The notes beneath the pieces are model-generated. The model ran no database searches. It was not told the DNA's origin and worked only from the letters and a program-made list of their open reading frames with translations. A stretch of 64,000 nucleotides of DNA from Siderastrea siderea (taxonomy: Eukaryota; Cnidaria; Anthozoa; Scleractinia; Rhizangiidae): assembly GCA_964030785.1 (NCBI GenBank), contig OZ034968.1:37927186-37991185 (forward strand), written 5' to 3'. This document shows positions 36,192-47,680 of this stretch, one piece after another. Position 1 is the stretch's first letter. Every line of letters starts with the position of its first letter. Both the position numbers and the translations under genes were made by a program.

Positions 36192-37920
36192 GGTCTGCTT
36201 TTCTCATTTTCCCGTTCGAGGCATACTTAGACAGCCCTGCTAGAACTCAACATGACCAACGTCGATTAGTTCCCTCTGCGCTATTCCCAGACAAGAGCGA
36301 TGGGCTGGGCAAATGGTCCATGTTAAGAACACTAATTAAAAATACTTTTGCGCGTGCTAAAAGAAAATCAACGAAGCTCAACTTCTGAGTGGATATCGCT
36401 GATTCCAATACTGCAAGTGAAGACCCGAAAAGTCTTTTTTTGCAACTGGAATAGCAACTGCTTGTTCATATCGCTTGTAAGAGGCGTAAACGCCTGCAAC
36501 TAGTTTCTGAAAAGAATAAGTGATCTCTATTCGCAGCCAAGGGAGATAATGGTTTGATTGGCTATTGTACTCGGTGACAGGGGTCCTGACCGCGAGAACT
36601 CCAAAGAACCTAAAGTATCCTTTTACAATAGCGCGATATAGAGGAAGTGCTCTACAACTGTCTCGTGTTAAATCTGGCGTTTTCCTTTTATTTCTTTTTT
36701 TTCAACGAAAATTATCAGTTTTTGAACATTTACTCAAAGCCGATCCGCACTTAAGACATTTTGTCTAGTTTCCAATAATGCCGCACCTGAAGTTTCACAC
36801 GCCTGATTTCCAACAAGAAAATTATTTCCGCAAATGGCAGCTTCTCCAGGCGCCTTCCTCGACGCAACACTGGTGGCTTGCGAATAATATTGAAATCCTT
36901 CACAGTGAAATTAATTAGACTTGAAAAGTCGAACTCTTGAATCAAAAGTCGAACTCTGCATAAGATACAAAAAAATTTATCGATGTTTGCTATTTTAGAC
37001 TATCGGAAGCTAGTACTTTCTGCTTCTAGTGAACACGTGACAATTTTTTTCCTCTCGCCAGAGCGTCACAAAATGTACATCTATGTAATCTGCAACTTGT
37101 TTTGCACAGGTCCCCTGTGGTGAATAGTCCCGTCATATGTAGTATCACTCTATTTTACTAGTCGAAAGATATTTCAGGCATAACTTCGGCGGTGTAACAT
37201 GACACCAAACAGGAGCCAAATGCTACGCATTGAAAACTTACGATTATAGAGAAAAGTGAACTTAAAATTTTCAGGAAACTTGTAAAAAACAAATGGATGT
37301 CTTCTTTGTTAGCCTTCGATATGCTCTAGTTTAAATCATGGAAAAAAATTCAGCTATCTCTGCGGTTTGTTTTTCCATTGAGGTAGTCCGGCATCTGGGA
37401 TGAAAACGGGAAACGGTCATTCCGGTCGAGTTGCTGAAACAAACGCCATCACTATTTACATCGCCTTGTATCTTGTATAATTTCTTTCATAGCTTAAGTT
37501 ATTTCAGATGTCCTAATCTTTCCATTTTTTTTTCCATTTTTGCAATCCCATTACCAAAACCTATCCTGTGACTTGACCAGAACCCGTTGCGTGACAGACA
37601 AATTCAGTTAAATCAGACCATAATCTGAAATGAATGTGGAGATCACTGCAAAGTTATTTAGTTACTTCAGGGAATTAACACTGGGAGATTTTAAACATTC
37701 ATTTGCCATTCGTTAAGGGATGTGAATTTGTTGGCGGAGTCGTTATTCATTAGTTGAAAGTCAATCTGGAGATTGACGCGTCAAGATGGCCCTTGGACAG
37801 TACACCTAAAACTTGACAAAACCTGGCATTTAGACAAAATCTTATCCAAGGTAAGCTAGATATGACCTTTATCCTGTACTTTTCATCCAAATACCAAAGG
37901 AAACAAGGAAAAAATTACAA
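36192..37920. other. no gene recognised inside the TTAA element
   Basis: Interior DNA up to the right inverted repeat. Only short unsupported frames are visible. Confidence 0.45.
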
Positions 37921-38534
37921 GTTTTCGGCTATTCGGTCGGAGGCACGAGCCTATTGTTTGTACTGGTTGACAGGTTAATGCTGTGATTATCAGGGTTTTG
38001 AGAGCGTTTGTACTCGGCGCTGATTAAAAGCCCGAAACTAATTTTTAAACCTGATTTTAGAATGGTATTTCGTCTTTCAAGAATTCTGAATTTCAAGTGA
38101 TTTGGTGTTTTACCGGGGAGGAAAACTTTCTCATGAAAAACTGTGCCAAATTGAGAATTCAAAGCAAGCGAATTTTAGTGATTTTCAGCAGCTCGCCATG
38201 ACCTTGAAAATTAATTCACAGATCTAAAACAGGACTCCATTACTTCCTACACACTTTAAAAGCAGACTTCCACGCTTAAAATGGGGGTTTTCTGGAGTGC
38301 AAATCAAACAGAGCGAAGTTTACGAGAAGGTATGATACACGTTTATTTCGCGTGTTTACAGGACACGTGTGGCGTAAACATGTTAAATTTTTTTTTCGGG
38401 CTTCAAAAAATTTTTCAAGAAAAAAATGCCACCACGTTTCTTAGATTGCCATAGGGTATCCGTGGAAAATTTATGAGGGAATTTTATTTTTCATCATGTG
38501 CCGCCACTCGCTCGATGTTAGTGGACATCCCCTC
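37921..38534. repeat. right long terminal inverted repeat of the TTAA element
   Basis: Inverted counterpart of 32679-33297, ending next to TTAA 38535-38538. Confidence 0.75.
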
Positions 38535-40918
38535 TTAAATTGTAATTATTTAGCAAATAGTCAGGAATGTCATACAAGTCATCTCAAATCAATTGCTGAG
38601 ACGTATCAATTGTCTCAGTTGATCAATACTCCAACCCGGGTAACTGCTACAAGTTCTACTTTTATTGATCTTGTATTTACTAACAGTCCCAATAAAATTG
38701 TAAGCTCTGGGGTACTCCACAGTGGTCTCAGCGATCACTACCCAGTTTATATTGTGCGAAAAATATCAGCTTCTTTCCCAAGGTCTCACAAATATGTAAC
38801 CTCTCGAAATTATTCAAAGTTTGACTCTCTTAAATTTCGAAATGAATTGTCTAAGCTCCCTTGGGATACCCTTAACAAATACAGCGATCCTGAATCCATG
38901 TGGCAAGCTTGGAAAAATATGTTTTTGTCCGTCGCTTATCAATACGCTCCAGTGAAAACCAAGAAAGTACGTCGCACGGCTTCCCCTTGGCTCACTCATG
39001 AAATCAAATTGCTTATTATCAAAAGAGATAGGACTAAACTAAGCGCTCGCAATTCTAATGATCCCAAACTCTGGTCTGATTACAAATATCTCAGAAACCA
39101 GGTAAACAGAGAAATAAAGAATTCAAAAAAGTGCTACTACATCGCTAAATTTTCAAAAGGCGCAGGTAATCCCAAAGAAATGTGGAAAACAATCAACGCA
39201 ATTAAAGGTAAATCCCAAAAGGACTCCACTATCAGCGAAATCACAGTTGATGAAACCCATTCTATTAACAACCGTGAAGAAATTGCTGATTTTATTGATA
39301 ATCATTTTACGAATATTGGGCCCCAATTAGCCTCTCAGCTCCCAAACCCCACTAAAACCTTCAATCATTTCATAAATGCTACTTCGTCCACTTTTCAATT
39401 AACTCATATCAAACTGAGTGATGTATTAAATCTCCTTTAAAATTTAGATATAAATAAATCTGCTGGTTTAGATTGCATTCCGAGCAAACTGCTGAAGTTT
39501 GCAGCCGATATTATTGCAGAATCCCTTTGTTTGCTCTTCAACACTTCAATCTCCAGAGGCAATGTGCCGAGTGATTGGAAAATTGCAAAGGTTTTTCCAC
39601 TCCACAAGGGCAACAGTAAATCAAATCCTAACAATTATCGGCCAATTTCAATTTTAAATTCTATTTCTAAAATTATGGAGGGACTTGTTTATAATCAACT
39701 TTGTTCACATCTTTCGGATAACAAATTATTGAACAAATATCAATCAGGTTTTAGATCGCCACATTCCACAGCTACAGCTTTACTTGACGCCACTAATCAA
39801 TAGTACTTCAACATTGACTCTGGTCTCGTCACCTCTGTCGTTTTTCTCGATTTAGCAAAAGCCTTTGATACAATAGATCACAATATCTTATTGGAAAAAC
39901 TACAACTTTTTGGCGTTAGTACAAGCTCTATTCATTGGTTTAAAGCATATCTTACTGATCGACAGCAGATATGTCAAGTTAATGGTTGTCTATCCAATAG
40001 CAGACCCCTTTCTTGTGGAGTGCCTCAGGGATAAATTTTAGGGCCTTTATTATTTCTTATTTATATAAATGATCTACCCTGTTCTCTTAACTTTTCCAAA
40101 GCACGGATGTTTGCCGACGATACAAATATTACTATTACCGCGGCTTGTTTTGGTGATTCAGAGAACACAGTAAATAATGAATTAGAAAGTGTCGGTCAAT
40201 GGCTTATCGCCAATAAATTAAGCTTAAACATAGTAAAGACCGAGTATTTATTAGTTTGTTCTAATTATAAATCAGCCCAACTGGCGTTACCCTTCAAATT
40301 AAACTGGGAGATGATCCAACAAAAAGAGTGAAGGTCAGCAAATCTCTAGGTGTCTATATTGATGAGCATCTGTCGTGGTCGAATCACATTGCGGAAAAGA
40401 TTTCTTCTGGCCTCGCCGGCTTAAAACAAGTCAGACCTTTTGTTCCAACAGAGGTTTTGATTTCACTTTTTAAAGCGCTGATTCTTCCTTACTTTGATTA
40501 TTGTGATATAGTCTGGGCAGGTCTAAACAAGGGCCTGTCCGAAAGAATCGATAAACTATATAATAGAGCAGCTCGGGTCATCACTCAGAGCAACTGGGAG
40601 ACTAGATCTGCGGACATTTTAAAGATGCTTCAGTGGGATACTCTTGGAGTTCGACGCGAACAACATACAGCAATTATGATGCATAAAATCTTGCATAATA
40701 GAGCTCCAGAGTACCTCACTGAAGAAATGAACCTGGTTCGTGATGGCACTGCTTACAGCCTCAGAGACTCAATCTACAATTTAGCTCTCCAAAAACCTAG
40801 AACTGAAATCTTGAAAAAGAGTTTATCTTATCGTGGGGCTAAGTTGTGTAATTCACTTCCAAACAAGATGAAATCAGAGGAGTCTCTAGAGTCATTTTGA
40901 AAGCGTCTATTCACACTC
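38535..40918 (+). pseudogene. LINE ORF2, 3' part (endonuclease end and reverse transcriptase)
   Basis: The reading resumes inside the endonuclease (SGLSDHYPVYI). It continues through a linker to the reverse transcriptase, with NYRPISILNSISKIME (39630-39680), VVFLDLAKAFDTIDH (first catalytic Asp, near 39840), CGVPQG (near 40020) and MFADDTNI (Asp pair, near 40110). Then comes a C-terminal region with LPYFDYCDIVW. In-frame TAA near 39438, TAG at 39801-39803 and TAA near 40031, plus a frame change near 40328, disable it. The reverse transcriptase would copy LINE RNA at a nicked target. The fragment belongs with 32220-32674. Confidence 0.85.
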
Positions 40919-41090
40919 GGTCTCCAATAGTATGTAATACTCTTACTTGTAACTTCTTTCTATGTAGATATTTGTATATAGTGCATATTTATTATCAATG
41001 TAATAGTTTTTAACACGGCTTTCTTGGAAAACAATTCGCTGTAATTGAAGAAATTCCGTGTATAAATAAAGTATTCTGTTCTGTTCTGTT

Positions 41091-41260
<170 letters not shown>

Positions 41261-41295
41261 GGCGTCTTCGATGCCTAAGACATTTTCAAGGAACT

Positions 41296-41646
41296 TTACC
41301 AACGATTCTTTTGTTTCTTTCTTGAACTCGCCGGCTGATTGTTGCTGTGTTCAGTTTCATCTTGAACAGCTTTGTTGAGTTTGTCGCACTCTTCGCTCAC
41401 GATCTCATTGCTCTTTTCGGAATCTTTAATTTGGTCTTCCATGCCCTTTTTCTTTTCTTTCACAGATATGACATCCTTCTCCAAGACCGCTAGAGAGGTC
41501 TTTAGGCATTTAATTTCTGTATTCACCTCCTCAATTTTCTTGTCAAGATTGTCAAGTTTCATTAAAATGAGATCCATTTTATCTGCCTGACCTTCTGTCG
41601 GATTCGAGGCCGCCATTACTTGGTCTTCCTCGATCGAACTAGACAT
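41296..41646 (-). CDS. coiled-coil protein fragment (LINE ORF1-like N-terminus)
   Basis: ATG 41646 opens 116 codons. After a short acidic start comes a long heptad-rich helix ([27 protein letters not shown] and onward) and a basic end. Such a coiled coil is typical of the N-terminal part of L1-like ORF1 proteins, which trimerise on RNA, but the RNA-binding domains are absent. The frame ends just before the CT tract, which may mark a rearrangement or truncation. It could instead be an exon of a host coiled-coil protein. No domain beyond the coil is visible. Confidence 0.35.
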   Translation of the reverse strand: MSSSIEEDQVMAASNPTEGQADKMDLILMKLDNLDKKIEEVNTEIKCLKTSLAVLEKDVISVKEKKKGMEDQIKDSEKSNEIVSEECDKLNKAVQDETEHSNNQPASSRKKQKNRW

Positions 41647-42857
41647 AAGATTTTTGGGTTTTTTGCCTACCGGAGATGACTCTTGTGAACTGCCGTAGAG
41701 TGTCTTCTGTGGACCTTTTTCTTTTTTAGTATAAAGAATTTAGCCAATAGACAGAGCCATCGCAAAACGCGTCTACATCCTACGCGATCGCAGTCACGTG
41801 TGCCGTTTTGCTTATCTTTAGCCCTATGACTTCACACAATGATTAACCGTGACTTAATCTTTACATTGAGTGAACTAGTTTCTATTCTCAAATGATTTTT
41901 CCAAAGAACACGTTTAAGCTACCTTAATAAAAAAAACCACAAATTAAACAGTTTTACAGGGTTATACAAGTACACAAAAAACAGTACAAAACTATCAAAC
42001 GTCTTGGCGAGCCTTAGAGGTAAGCCCAGGCAACTTCATCAGTTACAATGACGTAAATTTAAGGCAACATCGAGCAAAGCTAACAGAGAAAACGACAGAA
42101 TAATAGCGCACAGAATTAAGAAAATACCCACCACAATGCCAAAAACAGATGCATACTATGCTACGACATTTCATTTTGACTAATGTCTCTGACACTAGGC
42201 CACAAATCTGGGGGCGAATCGAGGATTATTAACAGTGTGAAAGGGTTGGTTCTTAGCAAGGCATTTATGAATCATATATTATTTTTCTGGAGACGTGATA
42301 TCATGATATGTTGAAAATATAAAAAAATGTAAACATTGCCAAAATCAGAACATATACTTATAACACCAAAAAACAGAAAACATTACACGACTACAAAATA
42401 GTGGCATATTATATTATGGGCTATACGTGTAAATGCAAAGAGCTGATAGACCGAGTGAGAAATATCCGGCTTACTGCCGTAATACATGTGCTAGCAGTAA
42501 GATCAAACGTTTTCGGATCTCTCTCGAATCTGCACCTCTTTTCATGGTTATTGCATGTGTGCGCTTGTATTTATTTTCTATATTAACGTGTTTATCTTGC
42601 TTGCTTTTTTGGGCAAATTTTTAGTGGGATGGCCAGCCATCCAAACAATCCCCCCCCTTAAGCTTTTGCATAAATATGTGAAATATATAATTGATCCCAG
42701 CTGCTATCTGAGACCTTCTGTTGCATCTATCACAGATATGCATGTATGTGAAGTCACTGAATCAGTTTCCTTTAGAAAGACTCTAGGTCACTATAGTATT
42801 GGTTTTACGAGGCAACCGTATTACCTAAACTTGCAGTGTGCACATATTTTCCAAAGA
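41647..42857. other. no gene recognised
   Basis: AT-rich sequence up to the Polinton target site. Only short unsupported frames. Confidence 0.45.
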
Positions 42858-42863
42858 GACTTC
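42858..42863. other. left target-site duplication of the Polinton
   Basis: GACTTC immediately precedes the left terminal repeat and recurs at 60595-60600. Six bases is the known Polinton duplication length. Confidence 0.9.
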
Positions 42864-43192
42864 ACTACATGGCCTGTTATGGCGATTTCCCACACTCATT
42901 TTCTCACAAGCGAAAATCCATTTTCTGATTTCATTCTATTCAAATTGCATTTACACCCCCATGAGTCGCACTTTCGCCATGAAATCCATGTAGTTTTCGA
43001 CCCCTGAAAAAGCAGTTGCGTTTTGACCCCCACGATCGGCACTTTCGCCATGAATTACATGCATTTACACCACCATGTAAAAGCATGAGTCGGTACATTT
43101 CATGCGGAAACCAACGCATTCTCTCATCGCGTGACTTCATACAACAGGAAGTTTTGAAACCACAGGGACTTTCCCGAGGAAATGAGTCATCA
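42864..43192. repeat. left Polinton terminal inverted repeat (329 bp)
   Basis: It starts ACTACATGGCCTGTTATGG and ends GAAATGAGTCATCA. The only difference from the right repeat is one extra C (CGCCATG against CGCATG). It contains GCACTTTCGCCATGAA twice (42968-42983, 43039-43054). Bases 43193-43353 between repeat and polymerase gene are non-coding and hold TGATAAATTTATCA and a related TGATAAAAATATCA, each followed by GAAGTTT. Confidence 0.95.
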
Positions 43193-43353
43193 CTAATAGC
43201 TATTGTGTCAATGACATGAGACTATCGTATGATTTCGGTTAACCAATCAAAAAAATACCCATAAATTATTTTTTCTGATAAATTTATCAGAAGTTTCTAC
43301 ATTTTGATAAAAATATCAGAAGTTTTTACACCTATTTGAAATAAGAAAGATAT

Positions 43354-46300
43354 TTACTCGAAGTAAACGGTGAGTTCATTTATTATTTGTTGTTTCTTGT
43401 AGTTGATCTTTGTTAATGCTTGATCCTTTGGTGTCTTTCCATATCTTGCCATTGTTTTGTATCTCTTTCCGTCGATAATACTGTCGATCAACCAACATTT
43501 ATTTTTTGCGTCGTCTTTGATGGTTAATCTCTTATCTAATTTGGCTATTCTTTCCTCGAGTTGTTTTTTATTTTCGATGTTCACCTTGTATTCAATCTTT
43601 TTGGTTTTCCTATTAGGATTTGACTTAATGTTTATTAATTGTTTGCCGCATTTTACAGCGTATTCTTCGATATATGCGATTTCAACCTTTTCTAAACCCT
43701 TTTTGTCGTTACTCGGCGCATTGACAATCAGTTTTATTTTTGGATTGTGTTCTTTGTTTTTAAACACTTGGCTTTTCATGTTCGATAGATGCCATTTGAG
43801 TCTGGTTTCTAGTTCTTCACATGTTGACCCTACATAGACCATTCTGTTATCAAATGTTACTTCGTATATCTTTCCATTCTTGTACAAGCTGTTGAATTTA
43901 CTGTTGACTAATTCTAATACCGGTTGCCTTTTGTTGAAATATTTATTGTTTATCTCTTTATTGTTCAAATGTATGTACTCTATCTTGGTTGTTCTGCTTA
44001 ATGCCGTGTATAGTTGTTTTTTGTCCATACGGTTGACGTCATGAATATTATAAGGTTCGTCAATATCTGCTCCTTGGTACTTGTATACTGTCACACAGAA
44101 GCTCGGGATGAAGCTTTCGGAAAACTCTTTTATGTCGTACCATTCGTTGTTAACCTTGAATTTATTCTCTTTTATTTTCTCAATAACGAATTCCATAGTA
44201 TTGAATATATTTTTGTCCTTCATATTTGTTGTCGCCAGTACTGGCATATTTTGACATACCTTATAAGTTTCCTTCTTATTATCATATTTGAACTCTACCG
44301 TTTCATACCTCTTGTCCTTTGTGTATTGGTCGCAACATTGTGCATTTACCTTTATTCTTGTCGAGTTCAGGTAACATATATTTTTATAAAGTTTCTGATC
44401 AATCGGTTGGAAATATGTCGATATTTTACCATGTTTTAAGAATGTTTTTAGCATCTCATGGGTTTGCTTGTCATACCTACATGATTTCTCTATATATTGA
44501 AGAGTTTCAATCCGTGGACACATTTCACTGATCGTTTTTGAATTCAGATAATTGTAATGTATTTGACTTCCCCCTTCTACAGGCTCACATTGGTTGGGAT
44601 CACCAAACATGTATACAGTGTTATTGTATTTTGTATATTCGTGATAAATTTTAGTCATCCACTTGTTAGGTACCATAGAAAATTCTTCAATGAATATCGT
44701 ATTTCCATCAAGGCTGTGATAATTTCCATCGCTCCATTCACAAAAGTATGAGTCGAATGTGTGACATATTTTGTTTGCTACTTCCTTTTCATATCCTGTT
44801 TGAATTAATCTTTCCTTGACATTCTCGACAGCCTTATTAGTAAATGATAAAACTAATGGCTTATCTGTTTCTTGTACCATTTTGCATAGTTTAGTAGTTT
44901 TACCACTCCCTGCTTGTCCATTGTATATACATCCTCTGCCAGTTTCTAATTTATAATCTGACATATCCATGTTTTCTCTGTAATGTTTTTCAAAATACAC
45001 TAATTCACTGTCTGTAACATACGCCCTGCCTATTCTTTTGGTACTGAATTTAACGTCCTTCTTATTTTTGAATTGTACTTTTGGGTTAGTTATATAAATC
45101 CCGTCTGTATTATAACCATACAATACACTGTCCTCTCCGTGACACGTCTTTATCAGTTGCAAACACTTGAGTATCGCTTCTGAAACTACAAATCTATTGA
45201 TGCTTGTGTGATCTGAAAATATACGTTCAATATTTTGCTCTCGTATCATGAATATACCTTCATGGTGATCTATTGTAACGTTCTTACCTTCAGACAAACC
45301 ACTAGTCCAACAACACATCGCTGTATCGTAATCTGTGCAAGTAAAACCATGGTTTGTCTTATTGTATCTCCTGCCGAGTTCTCCGATGAAGCTATTGGCT
45401 ATTTTCTTCGCCTCACTTTCTGAGAAGTTATCGAATATGTATTTGATGTATTCTCTGAATGTATCGGGTTTCAGTGCTTTTTTAGTAACGATTTTATGTT
45501 TGATCTGACTCAGAGGCATATGTAAGGTATCGACGAGGTATGATACAAGATTAGAGCTGTAAAAGCCGGCTTCTATTTTTAGTGGTGTCTCGTAGTTGTA
45601 TAGAATTGTCTCGTCTATATAGAACTCGCCACATTTCCTGAGATCACTTTTGCAGTTAAACGACTCAACAACGTCGTGTATGCTGTAAATTGGGATTTCG
45701 TGTTTATTGTTTAATAAGACACTCGGATAGCATTTAGCGATATCAATACTCACCACATCATCAGGTATATCATCTGTTGTGCACCATTGTAATGCTCTCG
45801 GATAGAAATCATCAAGCATTTGCCTCGTGTTGACATTATAACTTGATTCGGGAATATATCCATTCAATTGCCTGAATAAGGATGTAGATATACTGGTATA
45901 ACTCTGATTAGTCCATTTGAATTCGTGCGTCTTATAAATATTGAACAGTTTGTCACATATTGTTTTTCTGGTGTCATATTCCTCATTCAAAAGGTACATA
46001 TTCTTTTTGTGATCAATGAAACCATCGAGAATACCGTTGTTATTCCAATGTAGATATTCGACATAAAAATTTTCACTTCTGCTGTATAAATTAATGGCTT
46101 CTCTCATTTTTGCTTCCTCGGGTAATATTATTATGTTATTTTCCTTGTCCAAACTGTATATTTCATTTATATTGTTGAGTTTTGTTACGTTCTCGTGACG
46201 CCTTGTCCATTTTATATCAGACATATGTTTTAGTAGGTCATCACATCCCCCCTGGTTAGCCTTACTTGCTACGATTTTGAGTTTTTCATCTGTTATTGGA

Positions 46301-47322
46301 TGGCAATGATGGTCTTTTACGATATATACGAGTGATATATCTGAGCAGTATTTGCTGTGTGTGACAAACTTTTTGTATCTTGCATCAAAGGCGTGAATTG
46401 ACACGTTATTATGACATTTATCTGCCCAATTAATCAACTCATCGGTACTTATCATATCATCACCTTTAGCTACAAACTCGTAAATCTCACTCTTCAACTT
46501 GTCATAAGTATATGATTTAAAACCTCGTTGACCCCTTACTTGATCCCATAGATAGTCAACAACACACGTGTTCTTGCCATGTCTTGTGATAGGTCGTTGT
46601 TTGTTTAACAGGTATGACTCGAGTTTGAGTTTACCCATTTTATGTTTTTGTGGTCTCTTTTTATTCAATCGTGTAATTTCAAATCCGATATCTGTGACAA
46701 ATTCACCTGATAAGAATGTTATGTTATTATTTATGAGAACGTATAAAGCGAATTTGTATCCATCTCGTTTGCTCATATTATATGGTTTATTTACTATGAA
46801 CGGTCCATAACTGCGTACTAATACCTCATTCAAGATAATATGAATTCTTATAGATACTTTGTCTCTACTTCCTTGCATCTCATTGAGCCTTTTTCCAAAT
46901 AGGTTGACAAATGATTTCAATCTCCTGTTTTTGTCATTGCTCCTTTTAATTTCTTCCTTACGGAATTCATCCAATGTTGCCTTTATCATCGGATAATGAG
47001 TCACTTTTTTCTCATCTGTAACCAACTTACTGTATCTGTCGTTGATTAATGATGTTTGTTCATTAATGTTTTTATCTTGTTTGTTGACTTTCTTCATCGT
47101 TCTTTCAAATGGATCACTTGTGACGGCAAAGTCTGGGAATGGATTATCATCGAATAAATTATCATGGTTATAAACCACTTTCTGTTTTTTATTTGGCTTC
47201 TTATCTACCATGGTATTTTCAGGCTCCTTCTTCTCTTGCTTTAATAGCAATTTGATAAGTTCTGATTTACTGAGTTTCTTAAGATCTCTCTTGTTCATTT
47301 CTATATAATTAGATATTTTCAT
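43354..47322 (-). CDS. DNA polymerase B - SF1 helicase - GIY-YIG nuclease fusion
   Basis: The frame is open to 47400 from a TTG, but the first ATG, inside TATTAATG, is at 47322 (1322 residues). Residues about 1-500 include a region (VSIHAFDARYKKF, VYIVKDHHCHPI) seen in this polymerase group; I find no DxE-type exonuclease motif. Polymerase motifs follow: A (SIDIAKCYPSVL, 525-536), B (KKIANSFIGELGRRYN, 639-654) and C (YGYNTDGIYI, 735-744), where NTD replaces the usual DTD. An SF1 helicase starts at 800 with Walker A GQAGSGKT, Walker B IFIEEFSM (876), GDPNQCEPV (907) and LYTALSRTT (1104). A GIY-YIG domain (KIYEV, VYVGST, R, H) spans about 1151-1235. It would replicate the element, unwind DNA and cut it. 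It is the last of the leftward genes. Confidence 0.9.
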   Translation of the reverse strand: MKISNYIEMNKRDLKKLSKSELIKLLLKQEKKEPENTMVDKKPNKKQKVVYNHDNLFDDNPFPDFAVTSDPFERTMKKVNKQDKNINEQTSLINDRYSKLVTDEKKVTHYPMIKATLDEFRKEEIKRSNDKNRRLKSFVNLFGKRLNEMQGSRDKVSIRIHIILNEVLVRSYGPFIVNKPYNMSKRDGYKFALYVLINNNITFLSGEFVTDIGFEITRLNKKRPQKHKMGKLKLESYLLNKQRPITRHGKNTCVVDYLWDQVRGQRGFKSYTYDKLKSEIYEFVAKGDDMISTDELINWADKCHNNVSIHAFDARYKKFVTHSKYCSDISLVYIVKDHHCHPITDEKLKIVASKANQGGCDDLLKHMSDIKWTRRHENVTKLNNINEIYSLDKENNIIILPEEAKMREAINLYSRSENFYVEYLHWNNNGILDGFIDHKKNMYLLNEEYDTRKTICDKLFNIYKTHEFKWTNQSYTSISTSLFRQLNGYIPESSYNVNTRQMLDDFYPRALQWCTTDDIPDDVVSIDIAKCYPSVLLNNKHEIPIYSIHDVVESFNCKSDLRKCGEFYIDETILYNYETPLKIEAGFYSSNLVSYLVDTLHMPLSQIKHKIVTKKALKPDTFREYIKYIFDNFSESEAKKIANSFIGELGRRYNKTNHGFTCTDYDTAMCCWTSGLSEGKNVTIDHHEGIFMIREQNIERIFSDHTSINRFVVSEAILKCLQLIKTCHGEDSVLYGYNTDGIYITNPKVQFKNKKDVKFSTKRIGRAYVTDSELVYFEKHYRENMDMSDYKLETGRGCIYNGQAGSGKTTKLCKMVQETDKPLVLSFTNKAVENVKERLIQTGYEKEVANKICHTFDSYFCEWSDGNYHSLDGNTIFIEEFSMVPNKWMTKIYHEYTKYNNTVYMFGDPNQCEPVEGGSQIHYNYLNSKTISEMCPRIETLQYIEKSCRYDKQTHEMLKTFLKHGKISTYFQPIDQKLYKNICYLNSTRIKVNAQCCDQYTKDKRYETVEFKYDNKKETYKVCQNMPVLATTNMKDKNIFNTMEFVIEKIKENKFKVNNEWYDIKEFSESFIPSFCVTVYKYQGADIDEPYNIHDVNRMDKKQLYTALSRTTKIEYIHLNNKEINNKYFNKRQPVLELVNSKFNSLYKNGKIYEVTFDNRMVYVGSTCEELETRLKWHLSNMKSQVFKNKEHNPKIKLIVNAPSNDKKGLEKVEIAYIEEYAVKCGKQLINIKSNPNRKTKKIEYKVNIENKKQLEERIAKLDKRLTIKDDAKNKCWLIDSIIDGKRYKTMARYGKTPKDQALTKINYKKQQIINELTVYFE

Positions 47323-47440
47323 TAATATACTATAGTATAGATATTCTTTTAAGCCTTTTTCAATCTGCGTTTTAAATGACCGAGAATTCAAATGATCCAA
47401 TTAATAGATCCTTTGAACTATATACATCATGTTAATTATT

Positions 47441-47650
47441 TTAATCGGCGTTTTTCCTGTGCATTTTTGTGTTCAAATGACACCATTTACCAGCCAAAGT
47501 GTAATTACAACCAGTGTTGCAAACATCACAATACCACTCTTTATTTAGCATGTACTTGGTTTTTTGTTTTTTTGCAGCCTCCTTCTTCTCCTCTTCAGTT
47601 GAATACTTTTTTGGTCTACCTCGACCTCTCTTTACATTTTGATTTTCCAT
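47441..47650 (-). CDS. AT-hook and zinc-finger small protein
   Basis: The 69-residue protein starts at ATG 47650 within TATATATATGG. It has an AT-hook core (RGRGRPKKY, residues 8-16), a Lys/Glu-rich helix and a C-terminal zinc finger of CDVCNTGC...H...H form (residues about 41-66). Both modules bind nucleic acid, so a role in compacting the element's DNA or in transcription is likely. It lies between the BRO-type gene (31-base gap) and the polymerase gene, all leftward. The sequence shows no damage. Confidence 0.7.
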   Translation of the reverse strand: MENQNVKRGRGRPKKYSTEEEKKEAAKKQKTKYMLNKEWYCDVCNTGCNYTLAGKWCHLNTKMHRKNAD

Positions 47651-47680
47651 ATATATATAATCTATATATTATTTTTCTCT

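Larger units (their letters stand above)
32679..38534. mobile_element. TTAA-inserted DNA transposon with about 615-bp inverted repeats
   Basis: TTAA at 32675-32678 and 38535-38538 flanks the insertion, and removing it restores the LINE reading at a single TTAA. The ends are GAGGCAATGTCCACTAA and, reverse-complemented, GAGGGGATGTCCACTAA. Inverted similarity extends to about 33297 on the left and 37921 on the right, including a frame fragment (NSQFGTVF) visible in both arms. TTAA duplication is used by piggyBac and Kolobok elements, and the superfamily is undecided. The interior holds a TA-flanked MITE, a fold-back hairpin and a possible transposase scrap. No intact transposase is seen, so this is non-autonomous or decayed. 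Confidence 0.85.

Noticed and set aside
42940..43219. Frames inside the terminal repeats (also 60249-60507)
   Set aside because: The same frames appear at both ends only because the Polinton terminal repeats are identical. No protein family is seen.
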